Source: Chitinophaga pinensis (GTDB taxonomy: Bacteria; Bacteroidota; Bacteroidia; UKL13-3). Taken from it: a DNA stretch of 14,232 bases. Positions 7,200-14,232 of this stretch are shown piece by piece. Both the position numbers and the translations under genes were made by a program. The stretch spans positions 1 through 14,232 of the forward strand of contig CALPIR020000041.1 in assembly GCA_943323675.2 (NCBI GenBank), in the 5' to 3' direction. The first letter of the stretch is position 1, and the number at the start of each line of letters is the position of its first letter. The notes under the pieces are model-generated. The model ran no database searches. It was not told where the DNA came from and saw nothing but the letters and a program-made list of their open reading frames with translations.

Positions 7200-7235
7200 G
7201 TCTATTGGATTTGAATGTGCTAAAAAGCAATCACT

Positions 7236-8120
7236 TTAGGCATTTCTATTGTCTACTCCCCACATTAATTTTTTGCGCAGGGTGTTTAAATAGTTTTCCT
7301 CATTAAAGCGAATAAGGTGAAATTGGAAATCAGCTTTTCTAACAGCAAGTTGTGTACTGCTGTTTATGGTTTCGGATCTAGAATCAAGTGAGACTAAATA
7401 GCTGGTGGCTCGGCCCTCAATTTCAAATGATAAAACATTTTGGTCACTTACAATTATTGGTCTTACATTTAAATTATGGGGAGCAACAGGTGTAATTGCA
7501 AAACTTGAGCTAGTTGGATATAGAATAGGTCCACCACAACTTAGTGAATAGCCTGTTGAACCTGTAGGGGTTGCAATAATTAATCCATCGCTCCAATACG
7601 AGTTTAAAAATTCACCATTGATGTAAGAATGAATAATAATCATCGAGGATGAATCTTTTTTGTGAATTACAAAATCGTTGAGCGCGTATTTTACGCCACC
7701 AAAAAGAGGTTGGTTTGATTCTAATTGAAGTACAGATCGACTATCAACTTGAAAATGTCCTTTTATCAGATTCTCCAAAGCTTTTTGAGATTCATCCATA
7801 CTCACGCTTGCTAAAAAACCAAGTCTTCCGCTGTTTATGCCTAATACAGGAATTTGTAAGTCACGTATATATGTTAAGCAATCAAGCATTGTACCATCAC
7901 CGCCAATACTTATCATGTAATCAACCTCGCTTTGTTTAAGGATGTCGTAGCTATCGAAACTATTAGTTTCTTTGATTTTTATTTCGGCTTGCTTACATTG
8001 AATGAGAAATGATTCCTCAACCAAAAAAATTATTTCATTTTGGTGCAAGAAATCGAACAGGTTTTGTAACTGTTTTTGATATTCCTTTTTATAAACCCTG
8101 CCGTATATAGCGAGTTTCAT
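7236..8120 (-). CDS. nadK: NAD kinase
   Basis: A 294-residue ATP-dependent NAD kinase that phosphorylates NAD to NADP in the cytosol. The GGDGT motif is at 73-77 (SIGGDGTMLDC), with the conserved NSGRLGFLA at 96-104, the Asn-Asp pair of the NAD site at 148-149 (Asn-Glu in many relatives), and TPTGSTGYSLSCGGP at 184-198. The length and the ATG at 8120 are standard. It begins 4 bp after the CBS-domain gene and is probably the last gene of the hydrolase-CBS-nadK transcript, since a new promoter-like site lies between it and the next gene. The placement of nadK next to a CBS protein and just upstream of the PorG/uppS/bamA block is, to my knowledge, recurrent in Bacteroidota. Confidence 0.96.
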   Translation of the reverse strand: MKLAIYGRVYKKEYQKQLQNLFDFLHQNEIIFLVEESFLIQCKQAEIKIKETNSFDSYDILKQSEVDYMISIGGDGTMLDCLTYIRDLQIPVLGINSGRLGFLASVSMDESQKALENLIKGHFQVDSRSVLQLESNQPLFGGVKYALNDFVIHKKDSSSMIIIHSYINGEFLNSYWSDGLIIATPTGSTGYSLSCGGPILYPTSSSFAITPVAPHNLNVRPIIVSDQNVLSFEIEGRATSYLVSLDSRSETINSSTQLAVRKADFQFHLIRFNEENYLNTLRKKLMWGVDNRNA

Positions 8121-8124
8121 GGTT

Positions 8125-8775
8125 TTATGTATTTATGTATTTAATTAACCAATCTAATCGTTGGTTTAGGTTATCGGCTACTTCACTTAATTGATGAACT
8201 GATTTAATGTTATAGTTATATCGTTCAAAGGTGTGAAGTACAGTTTTTATTTCAACGGAGTTTAGTTTCAGACTAACTTCAAGTTTATTATTTTCAATAT
8301 TACGAATAAATAGCCCTGTAATTTTAAAATCGTTACTTTCTGTTATGCGTGCAATTTCAGTAAGAGAGTAGTCTCTTGGAAACATTTCGAGGGTGATAAT
8401 AGCACCAGGCAAACTGTTTGCTGTATTTTTTGAGTATGCTTTTAATAAATCAACAAGAGATACTGCGCCAATGTAGTTTTGTTGATCATCACATACTGCA
8501 ATTGTAGTTGAATTTGTATCATACATGATGCGCGTAATATCGAACAAGTGCGTATTTGCAGGTATAAACAGTAATTTGTTTTCCATTACTTGCCCAACTG
8601 TTTTGTTCTGTGTTTTTTCTGCTTTACTTATGTGTAAATAGCCTAAAAGCTTACTTGACTCAACTACTGGCATTTCCACCACTTTGGCATCATGCATGAA
8701 ACTGATGGCAGCATCACATAAATCTCCACATTTAAGTGGAATTATTTGATCGGATATCAGTTCTTCTGCTATCAT
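8125..8775 (-). CDS. CBS-pair protein with ACT-like C-terminal domain
   Basis: A 216-residue soluble protein. Two CBS motifs cover about 5-55 (ending LLGYLHISKAEK) and 62-116 (TIAVCDDQQNYIGAVSLVDLL); a pair of these normally binds adenosine nucleotides such as AMP, ATP or NAD-like ligands. The C-terminal part, about 124-195, starts with GAIITLEM and has the alternating strand/helix pattern of an ACT-like small-ligand domain. It carries no catalytic domain, so it is likely a sensor or partner regulator. The start ATG overlaps the hydrolase stop in TAATG, and its stop is 4 bp from nadK, which makes NAD kinase an obvious candidate partner. That functional link is inference. CBS is certain; ACT-like is a pattern judgement. 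Confidence 0.82.
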   Translation of the reverse strand: MIAEELISDQIIPLKCGDLCDAAISFMHDAKVVEMPVVESSKLLGYLHISKAEKTQNKTVGQVMENKLLFIPANTHLFDITRIMYDTNSTTIAVCDDQQNYIGAVSLVDLLKAYSKNTANSLPGAIITLEMFPRDYSLTEIARITESNDFKITGLFIRNIENNKLEVSLKLNSVEIKTVLHTFERYNYNIKSVHQLSEVADNLNQRLDWLIKYINT

Positions 8776-9539
8776 TAGTTAGCTATGTTTTTGAGGTAAA
8801 AGGCCTCTGCTATGTTATTGAATTCGGTTGGGTGTTCCATCATTGGTACATGCCCACATTTATCCAAAAAGTGAAGCTCAGAGTTAGGTAATAATTCATG
8901 AAATTCTTCTCCAACACTTGGTGGAGTTATCACATCATTTTTACCCCAAATCAAACAAACAGGAATTTTAATGTTAGGAATATCTTTTCGCATATTATGT
9001 CTAATGGCTGATTTAGCCATGGTTAAAATACGCAGTACCTTCATTCGGTCATTAACTGTTTCGAATACTTCATCTACTAATTCATCAGTAGTATTTTTAG
9101 GATCGTAGAAAGTAATTTCTATTTTTTGTCGTATAAAATCTTTGTCGCCTTTCTTAGGGTAATTTCCACCCATTGCATTTTCATATAGGCCACTACTTCC
9201 TGTTAGTAATAATGTTTTCGCATTTTCAGGGTATTTTTTCAAGTACACCAAAGCCACATGTCCACCAAGTGAATTGCCTAATAAATTCACTGATTTAAAT
9301 TTTTTATATTCAATAAATTCATGAATAAAATTAGCTAAACCTTCTACGCTCAGGCTTAAAATATTCATTTCAAAAATAGGCATCAATGGAATTACCACTT
9401 TGTATTTTTTCGAGAAGTGTTCTGTTACTTCTCTCCAATTACTAAGTGCTCCAAATAGTCCATGTAAAAGAAGAAGTACTTCGCCTTCACCTTCTTCAAT
9501 ATACTTAAACCTACCTTCTTGTTTTATCGTTATATCCAT
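8775..9539 (-). CDS. Alpha/beta-fold hydrolase
   Basis: A 254-residue single-domain alpha/beta hydrolase without signal peptide. The oxyanion segment LLLLHGLFG is at 22-30, the nucleophile elbow GNSLGG at 88-93 (Ser90), the acid in WGKNDVITP (Asp202) and the general base in CGHVPMMEHP (His230), so the catalytic triad is intact. A cap of about 70 residues lies between 118 and 185. The overall form resembles the carboxylesterase/C-C hydrolase group, but the substrate cannot be read from sequence. It has its own promoter-like site, starts at ATG 9539, and its stop overlaps the start of the CBS-domain gene. A similar hydrolase beside the CBS/nadK pair is common in this phylum, suggesting an old neighbourhood rather than a recent insertion. 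Confidence 0.88.
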   Translation of the reverse strand: MDITIKQEGRFKYIEEGEGEVLLLLHGLFGALSNWREVTEHFSKKYKVVIPLMPIFEMNILSLSVEGLANFIHEFIEYKKFKSVNLLGNSLGGHVALVYLKKYPENAKTLLLTGSSGLYENAMGGNYPKKGDKDFIRQKIEITFYDPKNTTDELVDEVFETVNDRMKVLRILTMAKSAIRHNMRKDIPNIKIPVCLIWGKNDVITPPSVGEEFHELLPNSELHFLDKCGHVPMMEHPTEFNNIAEAFYLKNIAN

Positions 9540-9561
9540 TTATTATGTTAGGAATTGCAAC

Positions 9562-9590
9562 CAAATATAAGAAAATTAACTTATCCCAAA
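9562..9590 (-). promoter_or_regulatory. Bacteroidota-type promoter for hydrolase-CBS-nadK
   Basis: On the minus strand TTTG (9590-9587), inside the last codons of the amidotransferase gene, is followed after 17 bases by TATATTTG (9569-9562). The predicted start near 9555 leaves about 16 leader bases before ATG 9539. The -7 box is identical to the one at 6161-6168; the spacing is at the short end of the accepted range. Confidence 0.58.
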
Positions 9591-10162
9591 TGCAGTTGTG
9601 CTAATACCACAAAGTTTTTTATGAGGGTTAATCCGCTTGTGGTTAAGCAAGACTCTGGGTGAAACTGAATGCCAAAAATAGGCAAAGTATTATGAGACAG
9701 AGCCATAGGCTCTGCATTTTGGGAGTGTGCTATTATTTGTAAAGGAGGCTTTATGTTGTTTAAAATTAAGGAATGATAGCGTGTTACCTCAAAACTTTGA
9801 GAAATATCATTAAACAAGGGATGTTCTAAGTGTGTAGCGGTATCTACCTTACCATGTTTAGGCGATGCCGCTTTTTCAAGCTCTGCGCCAAAGTATTGTC
9901 CTATAGCCTGGTGGCCTAAGCATACGCCTAAAATTGGTTTAGTTTTATAATACTGATGAATAATTTCCATCATGTATCCAGCTTGCTTAGGCGTTTGTGG
10001 TCCAGGAGACAAAACCAAAGCATCATAATTATTCACATAATTTTTATTGTTTAATTCGACATCATCGTTGCGTATAATATCGCATAAAACACCGCATTGC
10101 CTAACATAATCAGCAAGCATGTGTGTAAACGAATCGTAATTGTCTATCAGTAAAAATTTCAT
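9581..10162 (-). CDS. Glutamine amidotransferase of anthranilate/aminodeoxychorismate synthase
   Basis: A 193-residue class I glutamine amidotransferase that releases ammonia from glutamine for the chorismate-using partner TrpE or PabB (tryptophan or folate synthesis). It opens MKFLLIDNYDSFTHMLADYV; LSPGPQTPKQAG (51-62) forms the oxyanion region, CLGHQAIGQYFGA (81-93) holds nucleophile Cys81, and FGIQFHPES (163-171) holds His168 and Glu170. An in-frame ATG 17 codons upstream (10213) would add a polar extension buried in the glycosyltransferase gene. I chose ATG 10162 because the family begins there and because it forms an ATGA overlap with the glycosyltransferase stop. No TrpE or PabB is encoded in the window, so trpG and pabA cannot be told apart; it may serve both. 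Its place behind glycan genes looks like shared transcription rather than shared pathway. Confidence 0.93.
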   Translation of the reverse strand: MKFLLIDNYDSFTHMLADYVRQCGVLCDIIRNDDVELNNKNYVNNYDALVLSPGPQTPKQAGYMMEIIHQYYKTKPILGVCLGHQAIGQYFGAELEKAASPKHGKVDTATHLEHPLFNDISQSFEVTRYHSLILNNIKPPLQIIAHSQNAEPMALSHNTLPIFGIQFHPESCLTTSGLTLIKNFVVLAQLHLG

Positions 10163-11271
10163 TTTACCGCTTTTTGATAAACTTGTAAAGTGAGATTGAT
10201 GTGATTTTGCCAAGTAAACTGCTGTTCACGAATTTTACCTTTTTCAATCAACTCACTTCGTAATTTAGTATTGATTAAAACTTCGTTTAGGGCACTAGTT
10301 AATTGCTTCACATCTGTAGCATCTACATAATAAGCGGCATCACCACCAACTTCAGGTAGGCTTGTGGCATGATGAGCAACTACTGGTGTTTTCGCACTAA
10401 ACGCTTCAAGCATAGGCATCCCAAAACCTTCGTATGTTGATGGAAAAACGAATAGCTTAGCATGTTGATATACATAGCGCAATTCAGAATCGCTAAGTTT
10501 AGCATGGTGTAGTTTATTATTCACATTTAATTTTTGGGCAAGCGCTAATTCATCGTTATTAAATGATGCACTTCCAGCACAATATAAATGTAAATCGGGA
10601 TTTGTTTTTGACAACTCGGCAAACGCATTTAATAATGAAATAAAGTTTTTGTAACCCCCACGTTCGCCTGTAAAGAGCAAATAATTATCAGGCAGTTTTT
10701 GGGGCTTTATACCATGCTCAGGTAAAGATTGTGCCAAAGGTATAATATTTACTTGCTCCGGATTTACATAGGGATAAATACGAAGTAAATCTTTTTTAGT
10801 ATGCGCTGATACAACAATAATTTGCTTGGCTATTTTAATATTATCTGCTTTTATTTTAGCCATTTCAGCATAGTGTGCATTGTTTGGCGTTTGCTCATGT
10901 ATTAAATCATGCACGGTAAAAACCAAGGGCATATTTACTTGGGTTAATGCTTTTAAATAGTAATTAGCATAAAACGTTGGATGAAATACATTTGCATTAT
11001 TTTGTTTGATGGATTTTATGGTTTTCCAGTGTGTGTATCTGCCATATGTACCCCTTATTAGTTTTCCTTTAAATGGAAATTGATAAGGTTTAAAGAATGA
11101 ATTTATTTGAGGTTTAAGCTCTAACAAATATTCGTTTTCAGAGTATTTGCAATTAAATGATAATTGATGTTGCGGCATCTGTTCAATGCCTTCTATAAGT
11201 TTGGCAAAAATACGTGAAACACCACCAAATCGCTGCCTAAAAAATACCTCATCATCAAACAAAATACGCAT
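10159..11271 (-). CDS. Glycosyltransferase, GT-B fold (GT4-like, group 1)
   Basis: A 370-residue retaining-type glycosyltransferase. The N-terminal acceptor domain begins MRILFDDEVFFRQRFGGVSR, with the glycine loop typical of this subfamily at 16-17, and contains FTVHDLIHE (118-126). The C-terminal donor domain has the signature FPSTYEGFGMPMLEAF (276-291), giving the E-x7-E pair Glu281/Glu289, followed by LPEVGGDAAYYVD (305-317). There is no membrane segment, so it probably works at the cytosolic face, moving a sugar from a nucleotide donor onto a lipid-linked glycan. It follows the methyltransferase by 3 bp and overlaps the amidotransferase by 4 bp. The family is clear; donor and acceptor are not. 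The neighbouring flippase and methyltransferases suggest a methylated surface polysaccharide. Confidence 0.9.
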   Translation of the reverse strand: MRILFDDEVFFRQRFGGVSRIFAKLIEGIEQMPQHQLSFNCKYSENEYLLELKPQINSFFKPYQFPFKGKLIRGTYGRYTHWKTIKSIKQNNANVFHPTFYANYYLKALTQVNMPLVFTVHDLIHEQTPNNAHYAEMAKIKADNIKIAKQIIVVSAHTKKDLLRIYPYVNPEQVNIIPLAQSLPEHGIKPQKLPDNYLLFTGERGGYKNFISLLNAFAELSKTNPDLHLYCAGSASFNNDELALAQKLNVNNKLHHAKLSDSELRYVYQHAKLFVFPSTYEGFGMPMLEAFSAKTPVVAHHATSLPEVGGDAAYYVDATDVKQLTSALNEVLINTKLRSELIEKGKIREQQFTWQNHINLTLQVYQKAVK

Positions 11272-11274
11272 GGC

Positions 11275-12039
11275 CTAGCTCATTAATTTATGGTCGCTAA
11301 ATGTTTTTGATTGAAGCCCAAGTTTTGAGAACCAATATAGCCCAAACTTGCTGCCTTTATAGAGCAATTTAAATAATAAAGGGTTAATTGCTTTTTTGCT
11401 CAATACATGAAAATTAGAGCCATTGGTTGATAAGTGTAAATGATGTTTTTTAGCCAAATGCAGAAGGGATTTTTTATGGTAAAATGCGATATGCTGGCCA
11501 TGGTTAAATGCATAATACCACCAGTCTTTTGTTGGTGTATTATCGGGAACAAGTTCAGTAGAGAAAATAATATTGTCCGAGTAAGTTAACATATCAATTA
11601 GTTTCTCCTCGGGGTTATCCAGGTGCTCAAAAACTTCAAAGGCAGTTATAGACTCATACCTTGTTCCAACCTTATGCTCAAAACCTATAGAAACTAAATT
11701 TTTAGCATATTCATCAACCCAATAATAATCAAATCCAACATCTCGCATCATGCGTGTAAAAATGCCATAACCACCTGCGTAGTCTATGAATTTCTCGTTT
11801 TTACCAAACAGAAAACTAATAAGTACAGTAACAATTCCCCTAAAACGTTCGTTGCGCGCAATAATCCCAGTATCGTTATTATTTATTGCGCTTTGGTAGG
11901 CCTCATTTAACCAATAAGGTTTTTCTGTTTGTATAAAATGGCAACTTTCGCATTGCTCATATTGCACATCATAATTATTCAGTACTTTGGCTATAAACAA
12001 AGGCTGCATATTTTTACCACAAATTTTACAAGTGCTCAT
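11275..12039 (-). CDS. Class I SAM methyltransferase with N-terminal Cys4 cluster
   Basis: A 254-residue protein. The N terminus carries two Cys pairs, C4-x2-C7 and C30-x2-C33, spaced as a small zinc-binding module like that before sugar methyltransferases of the Methyltransf_13/23 type. The SAM-binding motif I is FIDYAGGYGIF (84-94), a variant of the usual DxGxGxG, with VDEY at 108-111 as the post-I acidic site. TAFEVFEHLDNPEE (132-145) and NHGQHIAFYHKKSL (179-192) are also family hallmarks. It lies 2 bp after the FkbM gene and 3 bp before the glycosyltransferase. Likely role: methylating a sugar of the glycan made by this cluster. Zinc binding and substrate are inferred; the methyltransferase fold is well supported. 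Confidence 0.84.
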   Translation of the reverse strand: MSTCKICGKNMQPLFIAKVLNNYDVQYEQCESCHFIQTEKPYWLNEAYQSAINNNDTGIIARNERFRGIVTVLISFLFGKNEKFIDYAGGYGIFTRMMRDVGFDYYWVDEYAKNLVSIGFEHKVGTRYESITAFEVFEHLDNPEEKLIDMLTYSDNIIFSTELVPDNTPTKDWWYYAFNHGQHIAFYHKKSLLHLAKKHHLHLSTNGSNFHVLSKKAINPLLFKLLYKGSKFGLYWFSKLGLQSKTFSDHKLMS

Positions 12040-12041
12040 GG

Positions 12042-12833
12042 TTATTTTGTTTGATTGTTTATGGCTACTATATTTTGAAATCCAAAAATTTCTGTTAGTA
12101 AAATACTGTTCTGCTCAACCTTTAGTAAACCGTTAGGTAACACCCTATAAAAAGAGTATTGAGGGAGTATTTTAATAAAGTCTTTCATAAATACCTTACT
12201 AATAATATTCATGGAGTTAAACTCAAAGTGAATTGCTTTAATTTTATTGTTTTTAATACTTTCTAGGCAACCACTCATTACGCTGTATTCAAAACCCTCT
12301 GTATCTATTTTAAGCAAATCAATGTGTTCAATTTTATTTTCATCAATAAATGAGTCGAGTGTTGTTACCTCTACCTCGTGCACTATAGTTTTATTATTAT
12401 ATAAATCTGTGAATACACCTTCTAAGAGTGTTGCATGCTCTGAACCATCATTATTTGCATAGTCGTAAAAATTAAGCTTACCTATTGTATTAGCACAACC
12501 TTTGTTTATTGTTTTAAAACCAAGTTTTTTGGCTTTTTCTTCCAAAGTAAGGAACGTTTTTGGATGTGGTTCGAATGCATATAAATCAACATCCGAATTA
12601 TAGTTCAACACCTCTTCGGCATAATTACCAACGTTAGCCCCTACATCAATAACAACCTGTTTACCGGTTTTTTTTAGCAGCATGGTCATAAGCTTTCTAT
12701 CTCCTTTATGCACTAAAGAAAATTTATTATCAATGCCCATACCTTTAACTGAAAGGAAATATAAAAATTTATTGATTTTATAAAAGTATGTTTTTGTAAA
12801 AAATGATTCTAAAAAAAGTAATAAACTATTCAT
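12042..12833 (-). CDS. FkbM-family SAM-dependent methyltransferase
   Basis: A 263-residue methyltransferase. The SAM-binding motif VIDVGANVGNYAEEV (61-75) is followed by LYAFEPHPKTF (84-94), the region HEVEVTTLDSFI (152-163) and LLKIDTEGFEYSVMSG (173-188), all diagnostic of the FkbM domain. The N-terminal 30 residues are hydrophobic and aromatic-rich and may rest on the membrane, but no clear spanning helix is visible. FkbM enzymes are usually O-methyltransferases, often acting on sugars or polyketides; the context points to a surface glycan. The ATG at 12833 overlaps the flippase by 8 bp, and the next methyltransferase begins 2 bp after its stop. The family is confident, the acceptor unknown. 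Confidence 0.87.
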   Translation of the reverse strand: MNSLLLFLESFFTKTYFYKINKFLYFLSVKGMGIDNKFSLVHKGDRKLMTMLLKKTGKQVVIDVGANVGNYAEEVLNYNSDVDLYAFEPHPKTFLTLEEKAKKLGFKTINKGCANTIGKLNFYDYANNDGSEHATLLEGVFTDLYNNKTIVHEVEVTTLDSFIDENKIEHIDLLKIDTEGFEYSVMSGCLESIKNNKIKAIHFEFNSMNIISKVFMKDFIKILPQYSFYRVLPNGLLKVEQNSILLTEIFGFQNIVAINNQTK

Positions 12834-14226
12834 TGTCTAATGTTCTGATTTTTGTGGAATATAAACGTATTGTTTTTATAATATTAAACGAGTTAAGCAT
12901 AAGTTTAAAATGCACCCTTGTTTTAGGAAATAATAGTAAGCAGAAAAACCCAGAATAAAATTGGGCAATAAAAGTGGCAATTGCCGAGCCTACAATTCCA
13001 ATTTTAGGAATAAAATAGAAATTCAGTAACACATTGATAATAGCACCAACAATGGTATTTATGGTTGTAAATCGCTGCATCCCTTCAACAATAAATGCTT
13101 GGCTGTAGGCCACTCCAAAAAACACGAAAATACTATTACAAAAATGTACTTTTAGTACCGCTGATGTTTGGGTATATGCTTCGCCATAAAGTATGCTTAC
13201 AATTAAATCACCAAATACAACCACCACCAATGAAACAACTATACAAAGTAGTGTAAAAACAGAATACAGTCTTTGCATCCTATTCAGGTATTCCTCTCTA
13301 CTTATTTTTAATCCGTTTATAATTGCAGGAAATAAAGATCCTGCGATAATTCCTGGTACTACATAAAATGCTTCACTTAATTTAATTGCCGCTGTAAAAT
13401 TACCAAGAGATTTGGTATCTAACATTTTTTGAATCATGAGTTGATCTACTCTCATGTAAATTACAATAAAAAATCCTGTAAAGATGATCGGCAACGACTC
13501 TTTCAACATTTTAATTGCAAGCGCTTTATCAAACGACCATTTAGGAAGCTTAATTTTAAGTTTATATATAATTACCTGACTGGCAGTAGAAACGAAAATT
13601 TCTACTAGGATTATCCAAATGAAATATTCAATAGCATATCCCTTAATCATTCCTAAAACTTTAAGTAAGGCAGCTATTACCGTTGCTATCTGTTGTGATA
13701 TTACGGTAAACTTGGATTTTAAGTTTGATTGGAAATAAAAGTCAATTACTTGAAATGGGTATAGCAGGTAAGAAAGACCCACAATTAAAATGTAATACCT
13801 CATTTCTGGCAGGTTTTCTAAAAATATTGCACAAAAAACAAGAAGGGCAAAGGCTGTTAAGGAAGAGATTAATTTTAAATAAAAGGTTGTGCCGATAATG
13901 GTATTTGCTTTCTCGTGGTTGTTTACAAATTCTTTTATTGCAATTGCATTTATTCCCAGCATTGCAATAGGATTAAGCAGTTGCATGTAGGTTGATGCAT
14001 AGCTAATACTACCAAGTCCCTCGGGGTTTAGGTATCGCGCTAGAAAAACCCCCACAATTAAATTGATAACCTGTTTTAAAAAATTATCAGCAAATAGCCA
14101 ACCCGTATTGGCAGCATATTTTTTAATATGTGGTGATTTTATTTTATTTAAAAATGGAATTTGCACAGTTCGCAAAATAATAATAAGTATAACACAAACG
14201 GTATTCAGATAGATATATTTTAGCAA
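12826..14226 (-). CDS. Wzx-type polysaccharide flippase (start uncertain)
   Basis: A polytopic inner-membrane protein, 466 residues at its longest, of the MOP superfamily that flips undecaprenyl-linked oligosaccharide to the periplasm. About twelve hydrophobic segments lie between 42 and 434. Family marks include NTGWLFADNFLKQ (40-52), ARYLNPEGLGSISYA (63-77), YMRVDQLMIQKML (257-269) and LYGEAY (346-351). The start is unresolved: TTG 14226 directly follows an in-frame TAA (14229-14227), and no ATG occurs before codon 81, which would remove the first helix. GTG 14166 (codon 21) would yield a normal N terminus, whereas TTG 14226 adds an unusual extra hydrophobic stretch (5-22). Sequence upstream is not in the window. 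It heads the visible glycan genes and overlaps the FkbM gene by 8 bp. Confidence 0.85.
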   Translation of the reverse strand: MLKYIYLNTVCVILIIILRTVQIPFLNKIKSPHIKKYAANTGWLFADNFLKQVINLIVGVFLARYLNPEGLGSISYASTYMQLLNPIAMLGINAIAIKEFVNNHEKANTIIGTTFYLKLISSLTAFALLVFCAIFLENLPEMRYYILIVGLSYLLYPFQVIDFYFQSNLKSKFTVISQQIATVIAALLKVLGMIKGYAIEYFIWIILVEIFVSTASQVIIYKLKIKLPKWSFDKALAIKMLKESLPIIFTGFFIVIYMRVDQLMIQKMLDTKSLGNFTAAIKLSEAFYVVPGIIAGSLFPAIINGLKISREEYLNRMQRLYSVFTLLCIVVSLVVVVFGDLIVSILYGEAYTQTSAVLKVHFCNSIFVFFGVAYSQAFIVEGMQRFTTINTIVGAIINVLLNFYFIPKIGIVGSAIATFIAQFYSGFFCLLLFPKTRVHFKLMLNSFNIIKTIRLYSTKIRTLDNE

Positions 14227-14232
14227 TTAAAG

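Noticed and set aside
7218..7229. Small hairpin TGCT-AAAA-AGCA after nadK as a terminator
   Set aside because: Only a 4-bp stem without a U-tract; too weak to support.
8126..8146. Short tandem TTATGTATT-like repeat near the CBS/nadK junction
   Set aside because: It falls within the last codons of the CBS gene and is simple AT-rich sequence with only two partial units.
1..14232. CRISPR array, tRNA/rRNA, insertion sequence, phage or antiviral defence system
   Set aside because: No regularly spaced repeats, cloverleaf, transposase or integrase motifs or defence domains were seen; nearly all DNA is accounted for by the 15 minus-strand genes.

Overview
This 14.2 kb window is AT-rich DNA that most likely comes from a member of the Bacteroidota. 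The evidence is the conserved order porG-like (DUF6089) - uppS - bamA - skp - skp, an adjacent CBS protein and NAD kinase, promoter-like TAnnTTTG boxes, and signal peptides that all end in Ala-Gln. Every gene I can support, 15 in total, lies on the minus strand, so transcription runs from high to low coordinates. No RNA gene, insertion sequence, phage gene, CRISPR array or antiviral system was found, and no gap without a gene exceeds about 110 bp.

Region 1 (about 14226 to 9581) is a tightly packed cell-surface glycan segment: a Wzx-type flippase, an FkbM-type methyltransferase, a second SAM methyltransferase with an N-terminal four-Cys cluster, and a GT4-fold glycosyltransferase. It ends with a TrpG/PabA glutamine amidotransferase that overlaps the glycosyltransferase in an ATGA arrangement. 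This is the 3' end of a glycan cluster whose remainder lies outside the window.

Region 2 (9539 to 7236) has its own candidate promoter. It encodes an alpha/beta hydrolase, a CBS-pair protein with an ACT-like C-terminal domain, and NAD kinase. The genes touch or nearly touch, suggesting one transcript.

Region 3 (7148 to 4469) carries three tandem, diverged DUF6089/PorG-like outer-membrane beta-barrel genes. The first transcribed copy has its own promoter-like site and a downstream hairpin. The second has a new promoter-like site that probably also drives everything after it.

Region 4 (4438 to 36) is the envelope-assembly block. UppS makes the undecaprenyl carrier, BamA inserts outer-membrane proteins, and two Skp/OmpH-like chaperones escort them through the periplasm. 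The PorG-like barrels are plausible clients of BamA and Skp and plausible parts of, or relatives of, the type IX secretion outer-membrane complex.

The most interesting signals are the tandem PorG-like family with its shared cysteine-bearing C-terminal tail, the six-of-six Ala-Gln signal cleavage sites, and the promoter and hairpin layout that splits the three paralogs into two units. I see no clear evidence of a wholly new biological system; most of the window is conserved core content.
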